Notes under the pieces: generated by a model | The model's input: only the letters and a program-made list of their open reading frames with translations | Database searches by the model: none | Told to the model about the DNA's origin: nothing | Made by a program: the position numbers and the translations under genes | DNA from: Nyssa sinensis | Taxonomy: Eukaryota; Streptophyta; Magnoliopsida; Cornales; Nyssaceae | Direction of reading: 5' to 3' | Length of the DNA stretch: 64,000 nt | Assembly (NCBI GenBank): GCA_008638375.1 | Contig: CM018043.1 | Span: forward strand, 39,693,396 to 39,757,395 | Shown here: one piece after another, positions 34,201-44,656 of the stretch | How the letters are laid out: the number at the start of each line of letters is the position of its first letter | How positions within the stretch are numbered: position 1 is the stretch's first letter

Positions 34201-37200
34201 GTGCCAACCCTAAGGACTGAGGCCTTTGAGCAAGAATCCAATGATCAGTAGTTGATGGAAAACTTGGATTTGCTCGAAGAGAGAAGGGATCAGGCCAGCA
34301 TCAGAATGGAAGCCTATCAATAGAGAATGGTCAACAAATCCAAGGTAGGACTCAAGACAGTCAGCTTTCAAGTTGGAGACTTCGTCTTAAGAAGAGTCTT
34401 TCAAAACACCAAGGATCCCACCATGGGAAAGTTGTCACCAAACTGGGAAGGCCCCTACAAAGTAACAAAGGTTGTTCGTGTAATATCCCGATCCGGGATA
34501 CGTCACGTATACCAAGGTAGGTCGGTTAAAACATGTGACTTGAACGGTAAAGATATGTATATCTTAGTATTCTCATGGAAATGAATGACTGGAATGATGG
34601 CAATAAATGATCAAGGCTGGGTGACACCCGAGCATCACAGGGCATTGCATCAAAATGCGCACAGACACGTATTTCCATGCATGCATACGTGAACATAGAT
34701 ACATAGCTTAATTAAAATAAGTGTATGTAAACGAGATTTAAAACAGGTTAATGCCTTTACACATGCATGTATATACATGTATAAAAACATGTATTTCATG
34801 TGTATACGTATACATGTATAATATAATGTATGGATATTATGTATATATGTATATATAAAAGAAATAAAAGGAAAGAAAAAGAAAAAAAGGGAAAGGGGAA
34901 ACTGCCTTGGGCAGTGTGCAAGTTCACTCCATGTGCAAGTGTGTGTGTGTCGGCCAGGTGTGCCGTATGTGTGTGTTATATCTATATATATAATATGATT
35001 TATATATATAGATTCATGAGTGCAATGAGTCTTCCAAGGCCACTACTGTAAAGTTACATTTGGGAAAGGGAAAACAGAATTCTTGGTCAAGAAAAGGGGC
35101 CATAGAAGGGGGATGAACCGAGAGAAAGAGAGAGTGATAAGGTAGAGAGAGAGAGGGAAGGTGGAGTCTTTGTATATATATATATATATATATATGCACG
35201 GGTTGAGAGATGAGAGGATAGAAAAGAAAAGGGAGAATCAGGAACTAAAGGGGAGAAGAAGAGAGAAATATTGAAGCAGAAACGGAGGGGTTCAAGGGCA
35301 TAATAACCGAAACCAGGTAAGAGTTTTTAAGTTCTGTTTTATAAATTCAGAGCATGAAACTTTGATTTATCTATAGGGTCTTGTAGGTTATGAAAGTATG
35401 AAATTAATGCAAAAAGAATCATGTAAAACGGTTGAGAAATCAAGGAGAAAAACCGAGTTGCAGGCCTTAGGATAATTTCGGGTTATATGGAAAATCATGT
35501 ATTAAACCTTCTTTAAATGACCCACGTACAATCCTTATACATGCAGAAAACTATTAGGAACAACTTAGGGCCAAAACCGTGATCAAAATGTCACGAAATA
35601 GGAAATATCCCTTGGACGGAGAATCGGCCGGAGATACTTTAAACCCTATTTCGTGAAGGTAGGGAAGGATCCAATGGAAACCGAGGGTAGGATTGAGATC
35701 CTTGAGAGGAAAGGAATTAAACTGCATTAAAAACGGGTAAAAATATCACTGAAATTTGATGGCCGTCGCTGGAGAAGGTGGCTGTGCACTGCCGGAACCC
35801 TACCGGAGCATTGGGGAAGAAGACCGGAAAAGCGTGGGGGCTATCGGGTCAAAACTGGGACGGATCCCGGTTCGGATCGGGTCGGTACCCGACCAGAAAT
35901 GAACCGGAACCGAAGCTGTGTCGTTTTGGGTTTTAAATTTAAATGAATTGGGCTGTTTGGTTGTGGGGATAGGAAATAGAAATTTGGGTTTGGGCTTACT
36001 CCAACCACGGATAAGGGTGGGAACCAGGATATGGGAATCCAGTTCTCTAAATGGACTGAACCGTTTGGTTCAGTGAAGGGGCTAACCGGTTTAGGGTTTT
36101 TGGTCTTGAACCAACTGGTTCAGATCGTAGCTTTTGGAATTTATGAACCAGCCCCAAATATTTTAGGAAATTTCACTGTTGCCCAAATATAAAAATTAAT
36201 TAAATATTAATTTTTACAATAATGCCCCTATTCCAAAAAGAGGTCAAACGAAGTCCGAACAATACAAATGAATAGTCAAAACCTATTATCTCGGACGTTC
36301 TGAGTCTAATGGTGGGGTCCATCTTACGAGATGAGACCCCGAAGTATAAAATACCGTAAAAGTGCAAAAAGACTATTTTACCCTTTTTAGTACAAAAGTC
36401 CAAATGGAATTCCGCGAAAGCCTAAACCGACTTTCTTTGGCATTCCGGACTCAATGGTAAAGTCTAAATTAGTATCTGAAATACTTATGATAGAAAGGCG
36501 TAAAATTATAGAATCTGTTCTAAAATGTATTCACTGATATATAGGGAACTCGAAGGGCAAGGATATACTTACAGATTTCTGATCTAAAATCACGGTAGAG
36601 GTAAGTGGATCACTTTTTCTTACATGTGGTGTTTCCACAAGCCAAGTTTATTCCTATACTGCCAAACTTGTACTCTTGAATGTATTCATATCCTTGTGTT
36701 CCACAGTTTCGATATTTTCTATCTTGTGGACAATTGATTGACTGATGTATCACTGTTATCATGTTTCATTGTGCTTGGAAGCAACTCATGTTATTACTAT
36801 CCACAATGAGATATTGTTCTATCTCGTGGGCATTGCTTGACTGCTATATTCATTGTTATCATGTTGAACCATGCCTTGAAAGGCCTACTGTTGTATCTTT
36901 ATTGAATGAATGATATTCCATTTATATCCTATGGAATTACTTATGATCATGACATGTTTATGAACACGGGGTTTGTGCTCAGTCACAACACCCATCTGAT
37001 GCTATCTGATTGAATGGGACCTACGGGTCAAGTCCGTGAACGGACAAATGGCAATTCATTGAAATTCACTGGGGGGTATGCCGGGCCCCAAAGGATCGAG
37101 GGTCTGCCGAACCCTGACACAGAATAACAGCATCTCTTATGATTGACAGAATTTAATTGTTGAATGGCATTATTCCTTATGATTCTTCAAGTCTCGAAGA

Positions 37201-37928
37201 CTTGTATTGATTGATTTGATTGTGATCATTTCATTGTGGCAGTACTTCATTGTTGTCATATTATTATTGTGCACCAATACATCTGATTGTGTATTGTGAT
37301 TATTGTTTCATTGGCCCTCGTGGCAGTTATGTTCATTGGCTATCACAGCATCTCCTTCCTTATGATTGGCTATCATTATCTTATTCATGGATTCACATTG
37401 ATCATCGATACCAGTGTTGGAGATCTGTTTTACTTACTAAGCTTTGTAGCTCATTCCACCCCATTTACCCCATTTCAGGTGATGACGCTGCGAGACCCCA
37501 GTAGGAGTCTGAAAGCGTAGGGGGACATTTTGAAGTATTGTTCAGTTTATGATAGTTCTCCCATGTATTCACCACCCACGGGTGCTGGTTACGTTTTAGT
37601 TCTCATTTTGAATTATGTAGAACTATGTCATGTATTTTAATAGTTTTCCGCTGTTTAATTTATTTAAAAGACTTCCGCTGGATTACTGTAATAAAGACTT
37701 CCGCTATTCATTGTTTAAAAATTTTAGTACATTGCATATTAGTACTATGATACAGAAATGATAAAAAGTAGGGACGGCTTTCGGGTCGGCCCCGCGACAC
37801 GAGATCCGCATAGGGTGGGTTTCGGGTCGTGACAGTTCGACCTACCACCTACTGGCTAAAAGACATGACTGGGAAGCCTGTTCCTAGGCCATGGAATGTG
37901 GAACACTTACGGAAGTATTATCAGTAGA
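31231..37928 (+). pseudogene. pol: A2 RT, RNase H and integrase, broken
   Basis: RT is readable to LGYIVS, with YIDD intact, then TAG (32173-32175). RNase H continues in frame until a 1-nt loss near 32806-32811. Further breaks are TGA at 33402-33404, a 1-nt gain near 33747, and TAG at 33862-33864, 34249-34251 and 34321-34323. The integrase end is split by the 3.36 kb solo LTR B1 after KVTKVVR and resumes at 37840, ending at TAG 37926-37928. Domain order equals A1. No functional integrase can be made. Confidence 0.95.
34479..37834 (+). mobile_element. B1: family B solo LTR inside A2 integrase
   Basis: It starts TGTAATATCCCG and ends GTTTCGGGTCGTGACA, flanked by a perfect duplication GTTCG (34474-34478 and 37835-37839). 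The empty site is seen in A1, where the same codons are continuous. Length is 3356 bp. It holds the shared LTR module (about 36270-36470) and GGTTCAG dyads (36055-36125). No coding interior. Confidence 0.95.
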
Positions 37929-37954
37929 GAGGTTTTCTTTTACTTCCATAAAGT

Positions 37955-38660
37955 GTCCATCTATTAATGCACAGGCCTCTAGAGCCTGGTCCATAAATGT
38001 ACAAGTCTTCGTACTTGGTCCATCTATTAATGCACAGGCCTCCAAAGCCTGGTCCATAAATGTACAAGTCTTCGTACTTGGTCCATCTATTAATGCATAG
38101 GCCTTCAAAGCCTGGTCTATAAATGTACAAGTCTTCGTACTTGGTCCATCTATTAATGCACAGGCCTCCAGAGCCTGGTCCGTAAATGTACAAGTTTTCA
38201 TACTTGGTCTATCTATAAATGCACAGGCCTCCAGAGCTTGGTCCATAAATGTACAAGTCTTCGTACTTGGTCCATCTATAAATGTACAGGCCTCTAGAGC
38301 CTGGTCCATAAATGTACAAGTCTTCGTACTTGGTCCATCTATTAATGCACAGGCCTCCAAAGCCTAGTCCATAAATGTACAAGTTTTCATACTTGGTCCA
38401 TCTATTATTAATGCACAGGCCTCCAGAGCTTGGTCCATAAATGTACAAGTTTTCATACTTGGTCCATCTATAAATGCACAGGCCTCTAGAGCCTGGTCCG
38501 TAAATATACAAGTCTTAGTACTTGGTCCATCTATAATGCACAGGCCTTCAGAGCCTGGTCCATAGTATACTGGTCTTAAATACTTAGTCTATTTCTTGAA
38601 TATACAAGCCTCTAGAGCCTGGACCACCCTAATGCACAGGCCTTCCGAGCCTGGTCCGTC
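37955..38660. repeat. Alternating hairpin tandem array (A2)
   Basis: About ten pairs of monomers alternate CAGGCCTCCAGAGCCTG with CAAGTCTTCGTACTTG, joined by GTCCAT(C/A)(T/A)ATT/AAATG. This corresponds to the A1 array at 6791-7288 in position and design, though the bases have diverged. ORFs of up to 158 aa across it are repeat artefacts. Confidence 0.9.
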
Positions 38661-38956
38661 TCCGGTTAGCAAACTCTATGATCCAATCCATCCAAAGGCA
38701 GAAGTTCCGGGCACCTACAAACTAAAGTTTCCTAGATCGGAACACCTCAAATCTGATATATATATTATTTGGCTTATCTGTCAAACAAACAACAAGTACT
38801 ACGGTACCGATCAGGAGTGAAGTACTTTGATTCAAGCATTTTTCTAAGTTTCTTTGATTTATCCTCAGAACATTCAGAAGTGCACGAGAAAGTATTTCAA
38901 CTACAGAAAAGCACAATCGAATACCAAGACATCAGATCTGAGAAAAAAGATTCAGT

Positions 38957-38962
38957 TTTATT
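38957..38962 (-). terminator. AATAAA of antisense unit B (A2)
   Basis: AATAAA on the minus strand lies at the place corresponding to 6498-6503 in A1, just past the shortened 12-bp repeat (about 39005-39050). Confidence 0.5.
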
Positions 38963-39205
38963 GATAAAACAGAAGATTCACATCAGTACAAACACATCAT
39001 TACAGAAGCTACTGCAGAAGCTATTACAGAATCTACTACAGAAGCTACAGTTCTCAACATATTGGCTTCTCTTCATGGGACGATAAAGGGGCACAGGATC
39101 CAAAACTTCCATTACCGCCGCCGCCGACTCCATTTGAAAGGAAGGGGCCCTGAACCCCAGTCTGCATCAAGGAGCGCCCAGGCCATTTCATCATCATCAT
39201 CATCA

Positions 39206-39631
39206 TCAACTCCATGACCAACGGATGATGAGGGCTCTGGGCCTCAGGAGACTTTTCATTCTCCACCTTTGTAATCGGCATGACACCCCAACAGATTGAA
39301 GCAAGGGTCTCTGCCAAGTCACAAGGGGGAGGAGGCAGCCCACATTCATCTCCCTCAAAGCAGTTGTCATACCCCGGCCGAATGGAGCGAGGATCTCTGA
39401 CAAGACGTGAGGAAGAGAAGGCAACTCACCCTCGTCTTCATCACCAACGCTCCAGGCCTCGGTTGAATCAAGGAGGGGCCACCACCAATCGGAGGAATCT
39501 CGACCGGATGCCAGAGGAAACAAGAAGACTTGTGCCTCCTTCAATCCTTCCTTGGAGACTGAAAATAAGGGAAGGTTAACTCTCGGCCATAGTTTAATCA
39601 TTCCTAACTCAGGCAAGGAATCACCCATCAT
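39206..39631 (-). CDS. Antisense unit B: short unrecognised conserved protein (A2)
   Basis: The ORF encodes 141 aa from the Met-Met pair matching A1. The first ~75 residues are conserved (PRVNLPLFSVSKEG, FLFPLASGRD, DWWWPL, STEAWSVGDEDEGELP). After LSEILAP the frame differs from A1 through a net 4-nt indel. The alternative frame at 39054-39317 carries text also found in A1 (AETLA, GVMPITKVENEK). TATA at 39734-39742. Product function is unknown; the C-terminal part is uncertain and may be broken. Confidence 0.45.
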   Translation of the reverse strand: MMGDSLPELGMIKLWPRVNLPLFSVSKEGLKEAQVFLFPLASGRDSSDWWWPLLDSTEAWSVGDEDEGELPSLPHVLSEILAPFGRGMTTALREMNVGCLLPLVTWQRPLLQSVGVSCRLQRWRMKSLLRPRALIIRWSWS

Positions 39632-39733
39632 CTCCGGGCGAGTGGTAAAACTCCGGCAACATATAAAATCTCTCTCACAAGGGAATAATTTGGGATCAAA
39701 GAAAGTTGGGCGCAACCGTGTGCCCTCGTTTCC

Positions 39734-39742
39734 ATTTATATA
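39734..39742 (-). promoter_or_regulatory. TATA box of antisense unit B (A2)
   Basis: The minus strand reads GGGTCTATATAAATGG, a strong TATA match at the same place as 5685-5693 in A1. Confidence 0.6.
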
Positions 39743-40400
39743 GACCCTTGAAGTCCAAAGGTCACCCAACTGAACCGTCGCAACGGTGAAAAAGAGAGTG
39801 GCCTCGAAAATCCCAAACAACAGTCGAATAAATAAACGGTGCTTTAAATGCGCCTCTTCGATATACCAAGAGACAGGGTACAGAACTCTCTAAACAGAGA
39901 CCTCGATCCAGCACTGAAGCTCCCGAATTAACAAAAAGAGGAACAAAGTCTAAGTGTACAGACCCCCTATTCAAGACTCAGATCTTCCAGTCTTAACTAT
40001 TTAATGACAGGCCAGTCATATGACAAAAGCCAAACAACTCGGATATATCCCGAACTTGAGTACTCGAACATAGCATGCCGAGCATCATAACTACAAGCAC
40101 AAGCTGCTTGGTTATCTTCACAAGCTCTTAATTTAGAGCAGTCTATCTCAGAGCCCTACAGAAGTCTACTCCCACTCTATCAGGCTCTGTCTATCTGATT
40201 ATACTTACTTTCTTATCTTATTATAATGAGACAGTTGAATTTAATCTACGATCACTATTCAATGACAAATATCGAAGTTCGGAAAGCGACTATCGATTAC
40301 TGGCCAGTTGATCTAGCATGCGAAAGGCTTAAAGTAGCCACACTTGCGACAAAATTGTACAGGAGGAAAGAACACGAGCAGAATTTGAAGGAAAGTCAAT

Positions 40401-40406
40401 TTTATT
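40401..40406 (-). terminator. AATAAA of antisense unit A (A2)
   Basis: AATAAA on the minus strand lies about 65 bp after the unit A stop. Confidence 0.5.
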
Positions 40407-40467
40407 GATCAGAAGAATACATTCATTACATCAAAAAGAGGTAGCAAAAATAAAAACCCATGAAGCC

Positions 40468-42387
40468 TCAAGACTTCCCAGAAGGGCCTGCGTCCTCCTC
40501 CAGGTTAAGGGCGGGAGCCCTAGCCGTCTTGTCCGGATCAGGACGAGATGAGGTAGGTTCAGAGGGAACGATTGATGAAACGTCAAAACCTGGGAACTGA
40601 ATCTGGAACCTAGTTCGGAAGCTTTCAAAACCGAACCAGATCAGGTCATCACCCATCTGTTCAACCTCATCTTTCAATTCCATCTCAGTCTCAGTCCTGG
40701 CGTGATCAACTGCCTCCTGAACCTTCTGATCAAAGGAACTTCGGAGATTAACCAACTCCGCCTGAAGCCCCTCAACCTTCTGAGCATATATGTCCCTCTC
40801 AGACTCTGCCACTTTAAGGTTGATGGTAGCTTCCTTCAGACCCTTCTCCGCAGTCTGAACCTTGGATCGGGCTGTTCCGAGCTCCAGCCTCATCTCATCC
40901 ATCTCGGTCCTCAGCTTCTCGGCCTCTTCAAGGCCCATGGGGGTCACCATCAGAACAGCCAAACTATGCATGCTCTGCACAAAGCAAGACAGACAATTTA
41001 GACTGAACAAATGAACAAAAAAGAAAGTCAAGAAAAAGCTTCAGAAGTTACCTTCATCTGGAGATTCATCATCTCAGTCATCAGCTTGGAGGGGTCATCT
41101 CCTCTGTATCAGTGTGGGCCATGAGCCCATATTTGATCAAATGCCCTCTTGGCAATCTGATAGTCCGGCTCATTAAACGGCTCAGACGGCGCAGCAGGTG
41201 CTTTCCCCTTCCTAGTCCTCCTACTCGGACCAGAAGAGGCAGGAGGAGCGGCCGAAACAGGGACGGCAGGTTCGGCCTCCTTCTCAGCCTCGGCAGGGGC
41301 TGGCTCGGGAGAGCCAAAAATCAACCTCCTCATTTTTACTTCAAGGGGGGCATCGGGCTCAGCTCGGGAGGAAGACTCCCCCACCAATGGGGCCTCCGGT
41401 ACAGCCCACTTCGTCGTCAGCCTCTTCTTAAGCTCTCCATTATGGGCAGCCATCAAGTTTGTTGGAGTTACAATAACAGAATGAGCCTGGTCAGGAGTCG
41501 AAAGCAGTGCTCAGTACGGATCCCGCAGTGCTTCAGTAAAATCGGGCCTCTTCCAAACACTCTTAACTGCACACAAGTAAGGAGAGATATACCAGTTTAT
41601 TAGTTCGGAAGGCACAACAAGGCTAAAAGTAAGTCTAAAAGAATAAGCCTCACCCTTATGACCCGTAACACGAGGGAACGACGAGGCCTCTCCTTCTTGA
41701 AAGCCTTCATGCTCCCATCCTCCTCCGACAAAGAAATACCACTTCTTCCACGTTTTATTGGAAGTGGGAACGGAGGACAGGGGTCGGAACCCCTTCTCGA
41801 AGGACATATAGAAAAGGCCTTCTGCTTGTTTGAACTTCAGATCCATATTGCTACGGATCAAGTCCAGAGACACATCCACCTTGTTTAGGTGCCCCCAACA
41901 CCACAAATCCTAAAAGCTGCCGCTAGCTATTGAGATTCAGGTCGGCAGGGCAGAGCTTGTACCAACAAAAGAACTGCCTGACTAAATCCGGCAATGGGAG
42001 TCTCAAGCCCATTTCAAACCAGGCAAGGTAAACACAAATCTCCCCGGCTTCAACATTGTGGGGACGATCTATGGGGCCTGGCACTCTGCAGGTCACATTT
42101 GGGGGAAATTTGAATTTCACCCTCCACTCGTCTAGAAGGCTCTGAGTGACAGCACTGTCACCCTCTTCTCTACGGGAAGGCCTACCAAAGGTCTCCCCAG
42201 CCCTGTTTCGGGGCTCCTCAAAAGCATCAACTATCCTAACTCCAGGACGAGCGGGAGGATCAACAGGCCTCTCCCCAATATCTTCGGGAGCAGGGTTGCC
42301 TACATCTTCCACAAGAGATGGAACAGCCATCTCAGAAGGACTTCCCACTCCCTCATTCACAATTGGGGATTCAGAAGAAGCAGACAT
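40468..42387 (-). pseudogene. Antisense unit A (A2), decayed three-exon gene
   Basis: The exons match those of A1. Introns occupy 41567-41653 and 40975-41051 with GT-AG ends kept; the second is 77 bp in both copies. Coding is broken by TAG at 41923-41925 (Trp in A1), a 1-nt gain near 41893, and TGA at 41511-41513 and 41109-41111 (both CGG in A1). The coiled-coil exon 3 (40468-40974) is still open to its stop. The protein cannot be made at full length. Confidence 0.85.
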
Positions 42388-42557
42388 TATTCTCGGATTC
42401 AAGAAGAAAGAAGTAAGAGAAAAGGGAAAATCAGTCGAACCTGTTCTAACTCAGGAAGTCAGTATTCGTCAAGGTCGCACAGACTAACAATGGCGAATGA
42501 AATCTCCTGGCACAGTGAAAATGATGGGGAAAAGGTCATTTTAAAATCTCATCCTGT

Positions 42558-42567
42558 ACTTATAAAG
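42558..42567 (-). promoter_or_regulatory. TATA-like box of antisense unit A (A2)
   Basis: The minus strand reads CTTTATAAGT upstream of the unit A ATG, followed by GGATGAGATTTT as in A1. Confidence 0.45.
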
Positions 42568-42761
42568 CACATTATCAGAAGGGACCCACCAAGCCCAAAC
42601 GCCATGACGGATCAGTACAATGATGACCTTGAAAAGACCTAATCTCCGGCTGCGTAATAAATGGTGCCCCAACAGTTGCCTTGGAAGGCGGACAGACAGG
42701 ACACATGACTCTCCGAAAAAAGGCTCAGCCCTAGTTGCTTGCTAGCATCAAACTAGGACTT

Positions 42762-42779
42762 GGGGGGGGGGGGAGTAAC
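42762..42779 (+). other. A2 polypurine tract
   Basis: A G run followed by AGTAAC lies directly before the 3' LTR. Confidence 0.85.
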
Positions 42780-43357
42780 TGATATGCCATAAAAGAACAG
42801 GCCAATCAACACTTGATACGTATGACCATAATTCAACTCATGCTCGGCCAACATGATTCTCACTCAGCTAATGACTAAAAGCTCAAGCATACAGATCATT
42901 ACATCAGGTCGGAAGAGACCGGACGTACACCTTCAGAACATATATATCCAGAACTGATCACAGGGTCCAGACCAACATTCCAGAACTTGTCACCGCCTTA
43001 GCGAGTGCCGAGCAGGGAATAAGGAAGCAGTCTTCAACAAGGGAACTACCTTCTATGGTTATCTCTATGCAATGCTCCATAAGGTAACTACAAATCTCCG
43101 ATGATCAAATCCCTATATTCATGGCGTCAAATCCTAATCAACTTAGGAAAGCCACGGCTTATAAATTAAACCCTAGAGGTACGCCTTATTTCTTATGCTC
43201 ATTCTTTGGCTTTCAATACAGTCTTTCAATTCTTTTACTTACTTAAACATCGGAGCGGCTACCGCCGGAGCCAATCCGGTGGTCCTCTGATCATCTTTCT
43301 GAGTGTTCTATAGGTCACGGAGTCCATACTTATTGCGAGCCGAAAAGTGCAGCATCA
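42780..43357 (+). repeat. A2 3' LTR
   Basis: This 578-bp copy of the 5' LTR has about 14 differences, mostly transitions. It ends GCAGCATCA and is followed by the TSD CTATC. Confidence 0.94.
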
Positions 43358-43362
43358 CTATC

Positions 43363-44656
43363 CTTTTAATTTGTTTGGGTAACGGAACTGATTATAATAA
43401 TTAAAGTAATTTATTTAATTTAATTACTTAATATAATATTATATATTATATTTTGTAAATATGAACACATGTGCCTCAGTGGCACAGTGGACAGCATGTG
43501 AGACTTAAGTCTCACAAGTGTGGGGGTTTTAAGTTCAAATCTTAAGGGCAACAACCCTTTTCATTTTTCTAAATTTCTTAAACCAAATAACGGATAAGGG
43601 GATAAAACAAGGATAGCTTATCCCTGTTCCAAACAGGATTATCATTTAAGGATTAAATGTATAGCCAAACAACTCTAATTTTATTTAATTTAAAAACAAA
43701 AAAAATTAAATGACGCAATTTCATTTTAAGACAAAACCCAAAACGACGTCGTCCCTCTACTGTTCATCATCTTCTTCCCCACTTCTTCGACACTATAGCC
43801 CTAGGTTTAGGTTTCCATATTCTTTTATTTTGTGGAGTTTTAGAACTCCGTTTTGCCTGTTTCTTCTTCCTATGGACTCCTAAGATCATGGGGATAATTT
43901 TGGCATTGGTTTGGGACATTGAGATAAGCTACAAAGTTTGGTTAAAGATTTATCATCCCCACAGTTTTCAGGTTCATACATGGCCATTTCTTGACCAAAA
44001 TAGGTGGGGTTTGTCTTGTTATTCTTCTCTCTTCATGGAGGTTCTAACCTCGATCACCAAATGAGTTTTGGTGTTTATTTCATGGTGTTAGGTTTGTTGC
44101 ACCATGGCTGCAACTTGAGGATTGGAGGCCTTCCTTTGGGCTTTTAGGTCATGATCTAGGGTTTTTTAAAAGCCTTGTAAGACCTAGTTTAGGTCCTAAG
44201 CAACCATTTCAAGTTTGGTTTAAGTTGATTCAGACCCATTTGAAGGTCTTCATCAATGGTGGTTTTCATGGTTTCATGCTTTTATGGGTCTGTCTGACCC
44301 TGTTTCTCTTCCTCATCTATTATCTATCAACTATAAAGCATATACATGCATTCTAGACTATAAAATTAAACTAAAACTTGAAGGATCTTTTAGAGAAAGA
44401 AATACCATTCTCTTGGTTTTTCTACTACACCACTTTGCTCAACTCCTTCCTTTTCTTCCTTTCCTTCTTCTTCTTTTCTATATATTTTTCTTTTCTAAGC
44501 ATACATTGCTATGCACACACACACACACACATATATATATAGGCAGCACACCCTCCACCGCTTCTCTTCTCTCTCTTCCATGGTGGTTCTCTCTCTCTTC
44601 TTTCCCTGATATTTTCTTTATTTTCTTTTCTTTTCCTTTTTGTTTTACTTGATATA
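43363..44656 (-). mobile_element. LTR D, minus orientation, second segment
   Basis: This continues 26493-28205 after A2. It resembles LTR E (AACGACGTCGTC versus AACGTCGCCGTT, GCCCTAGGTTTAGG). The segment contains the tRNA-like sequence at 43470-43552. No gene; the small ORF at 44284-44652 is low-complexity LTR text. Confidence 0.65.
43470..43552 (+). other. tRNA-Leu-like sequence (pseudo-tRNA or SINE head)
   Basis: The sequence has an A-box-like GTGGCACAGTGG and an anticodon-like hairpin GTGAGA-CTTAAG-TCTCAC with TAA in the loop. A long variable region follows, then a perfect 5-bp T arm (TTAAG-TTCAAAT-CTTAA) and a partly pairing acceptor (5 of 7). This resembles a class II tRNA-Leu(UAA). The 6-nt anticodon loop and poor outer acceptor pairs argue against a working tRNA. 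Confidence 0.45.

Larger units (their letters stand above)
28206..43357 (+). mobile_element. A2: older Tat-lineage Ty3/gypsy element with nested solo LTR
   Basis: The element lies between a perfect 5-bp duplication CTATC (28201-28205 and 43358-43362). LTRs are 578 bp and differ by about 14 sites by eye (roughly 2.4%). Gene order equals A1, including both antisense units and the hairpin array. Coding regions carry many stops and indels, and B1 lies inside integrase. Without B1 it is about 11.8 kb. Confidence 0.96.

Noticed and set aside
37884..38511. Long ORFs (up to 158 aa) with repeated GPSTKTCTFMDQAL-type peptides
   Set aside because: They come from the 66-bp dimer period, which is a multiple of three; several frames are open at once and A1 has no equivalent protein.
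37955..38660. Possible CRISPR-like array
   Set aside because: Spacers are themselves repeated, monomers alternate and the array sits inside a retrotransposon; no cas genes.
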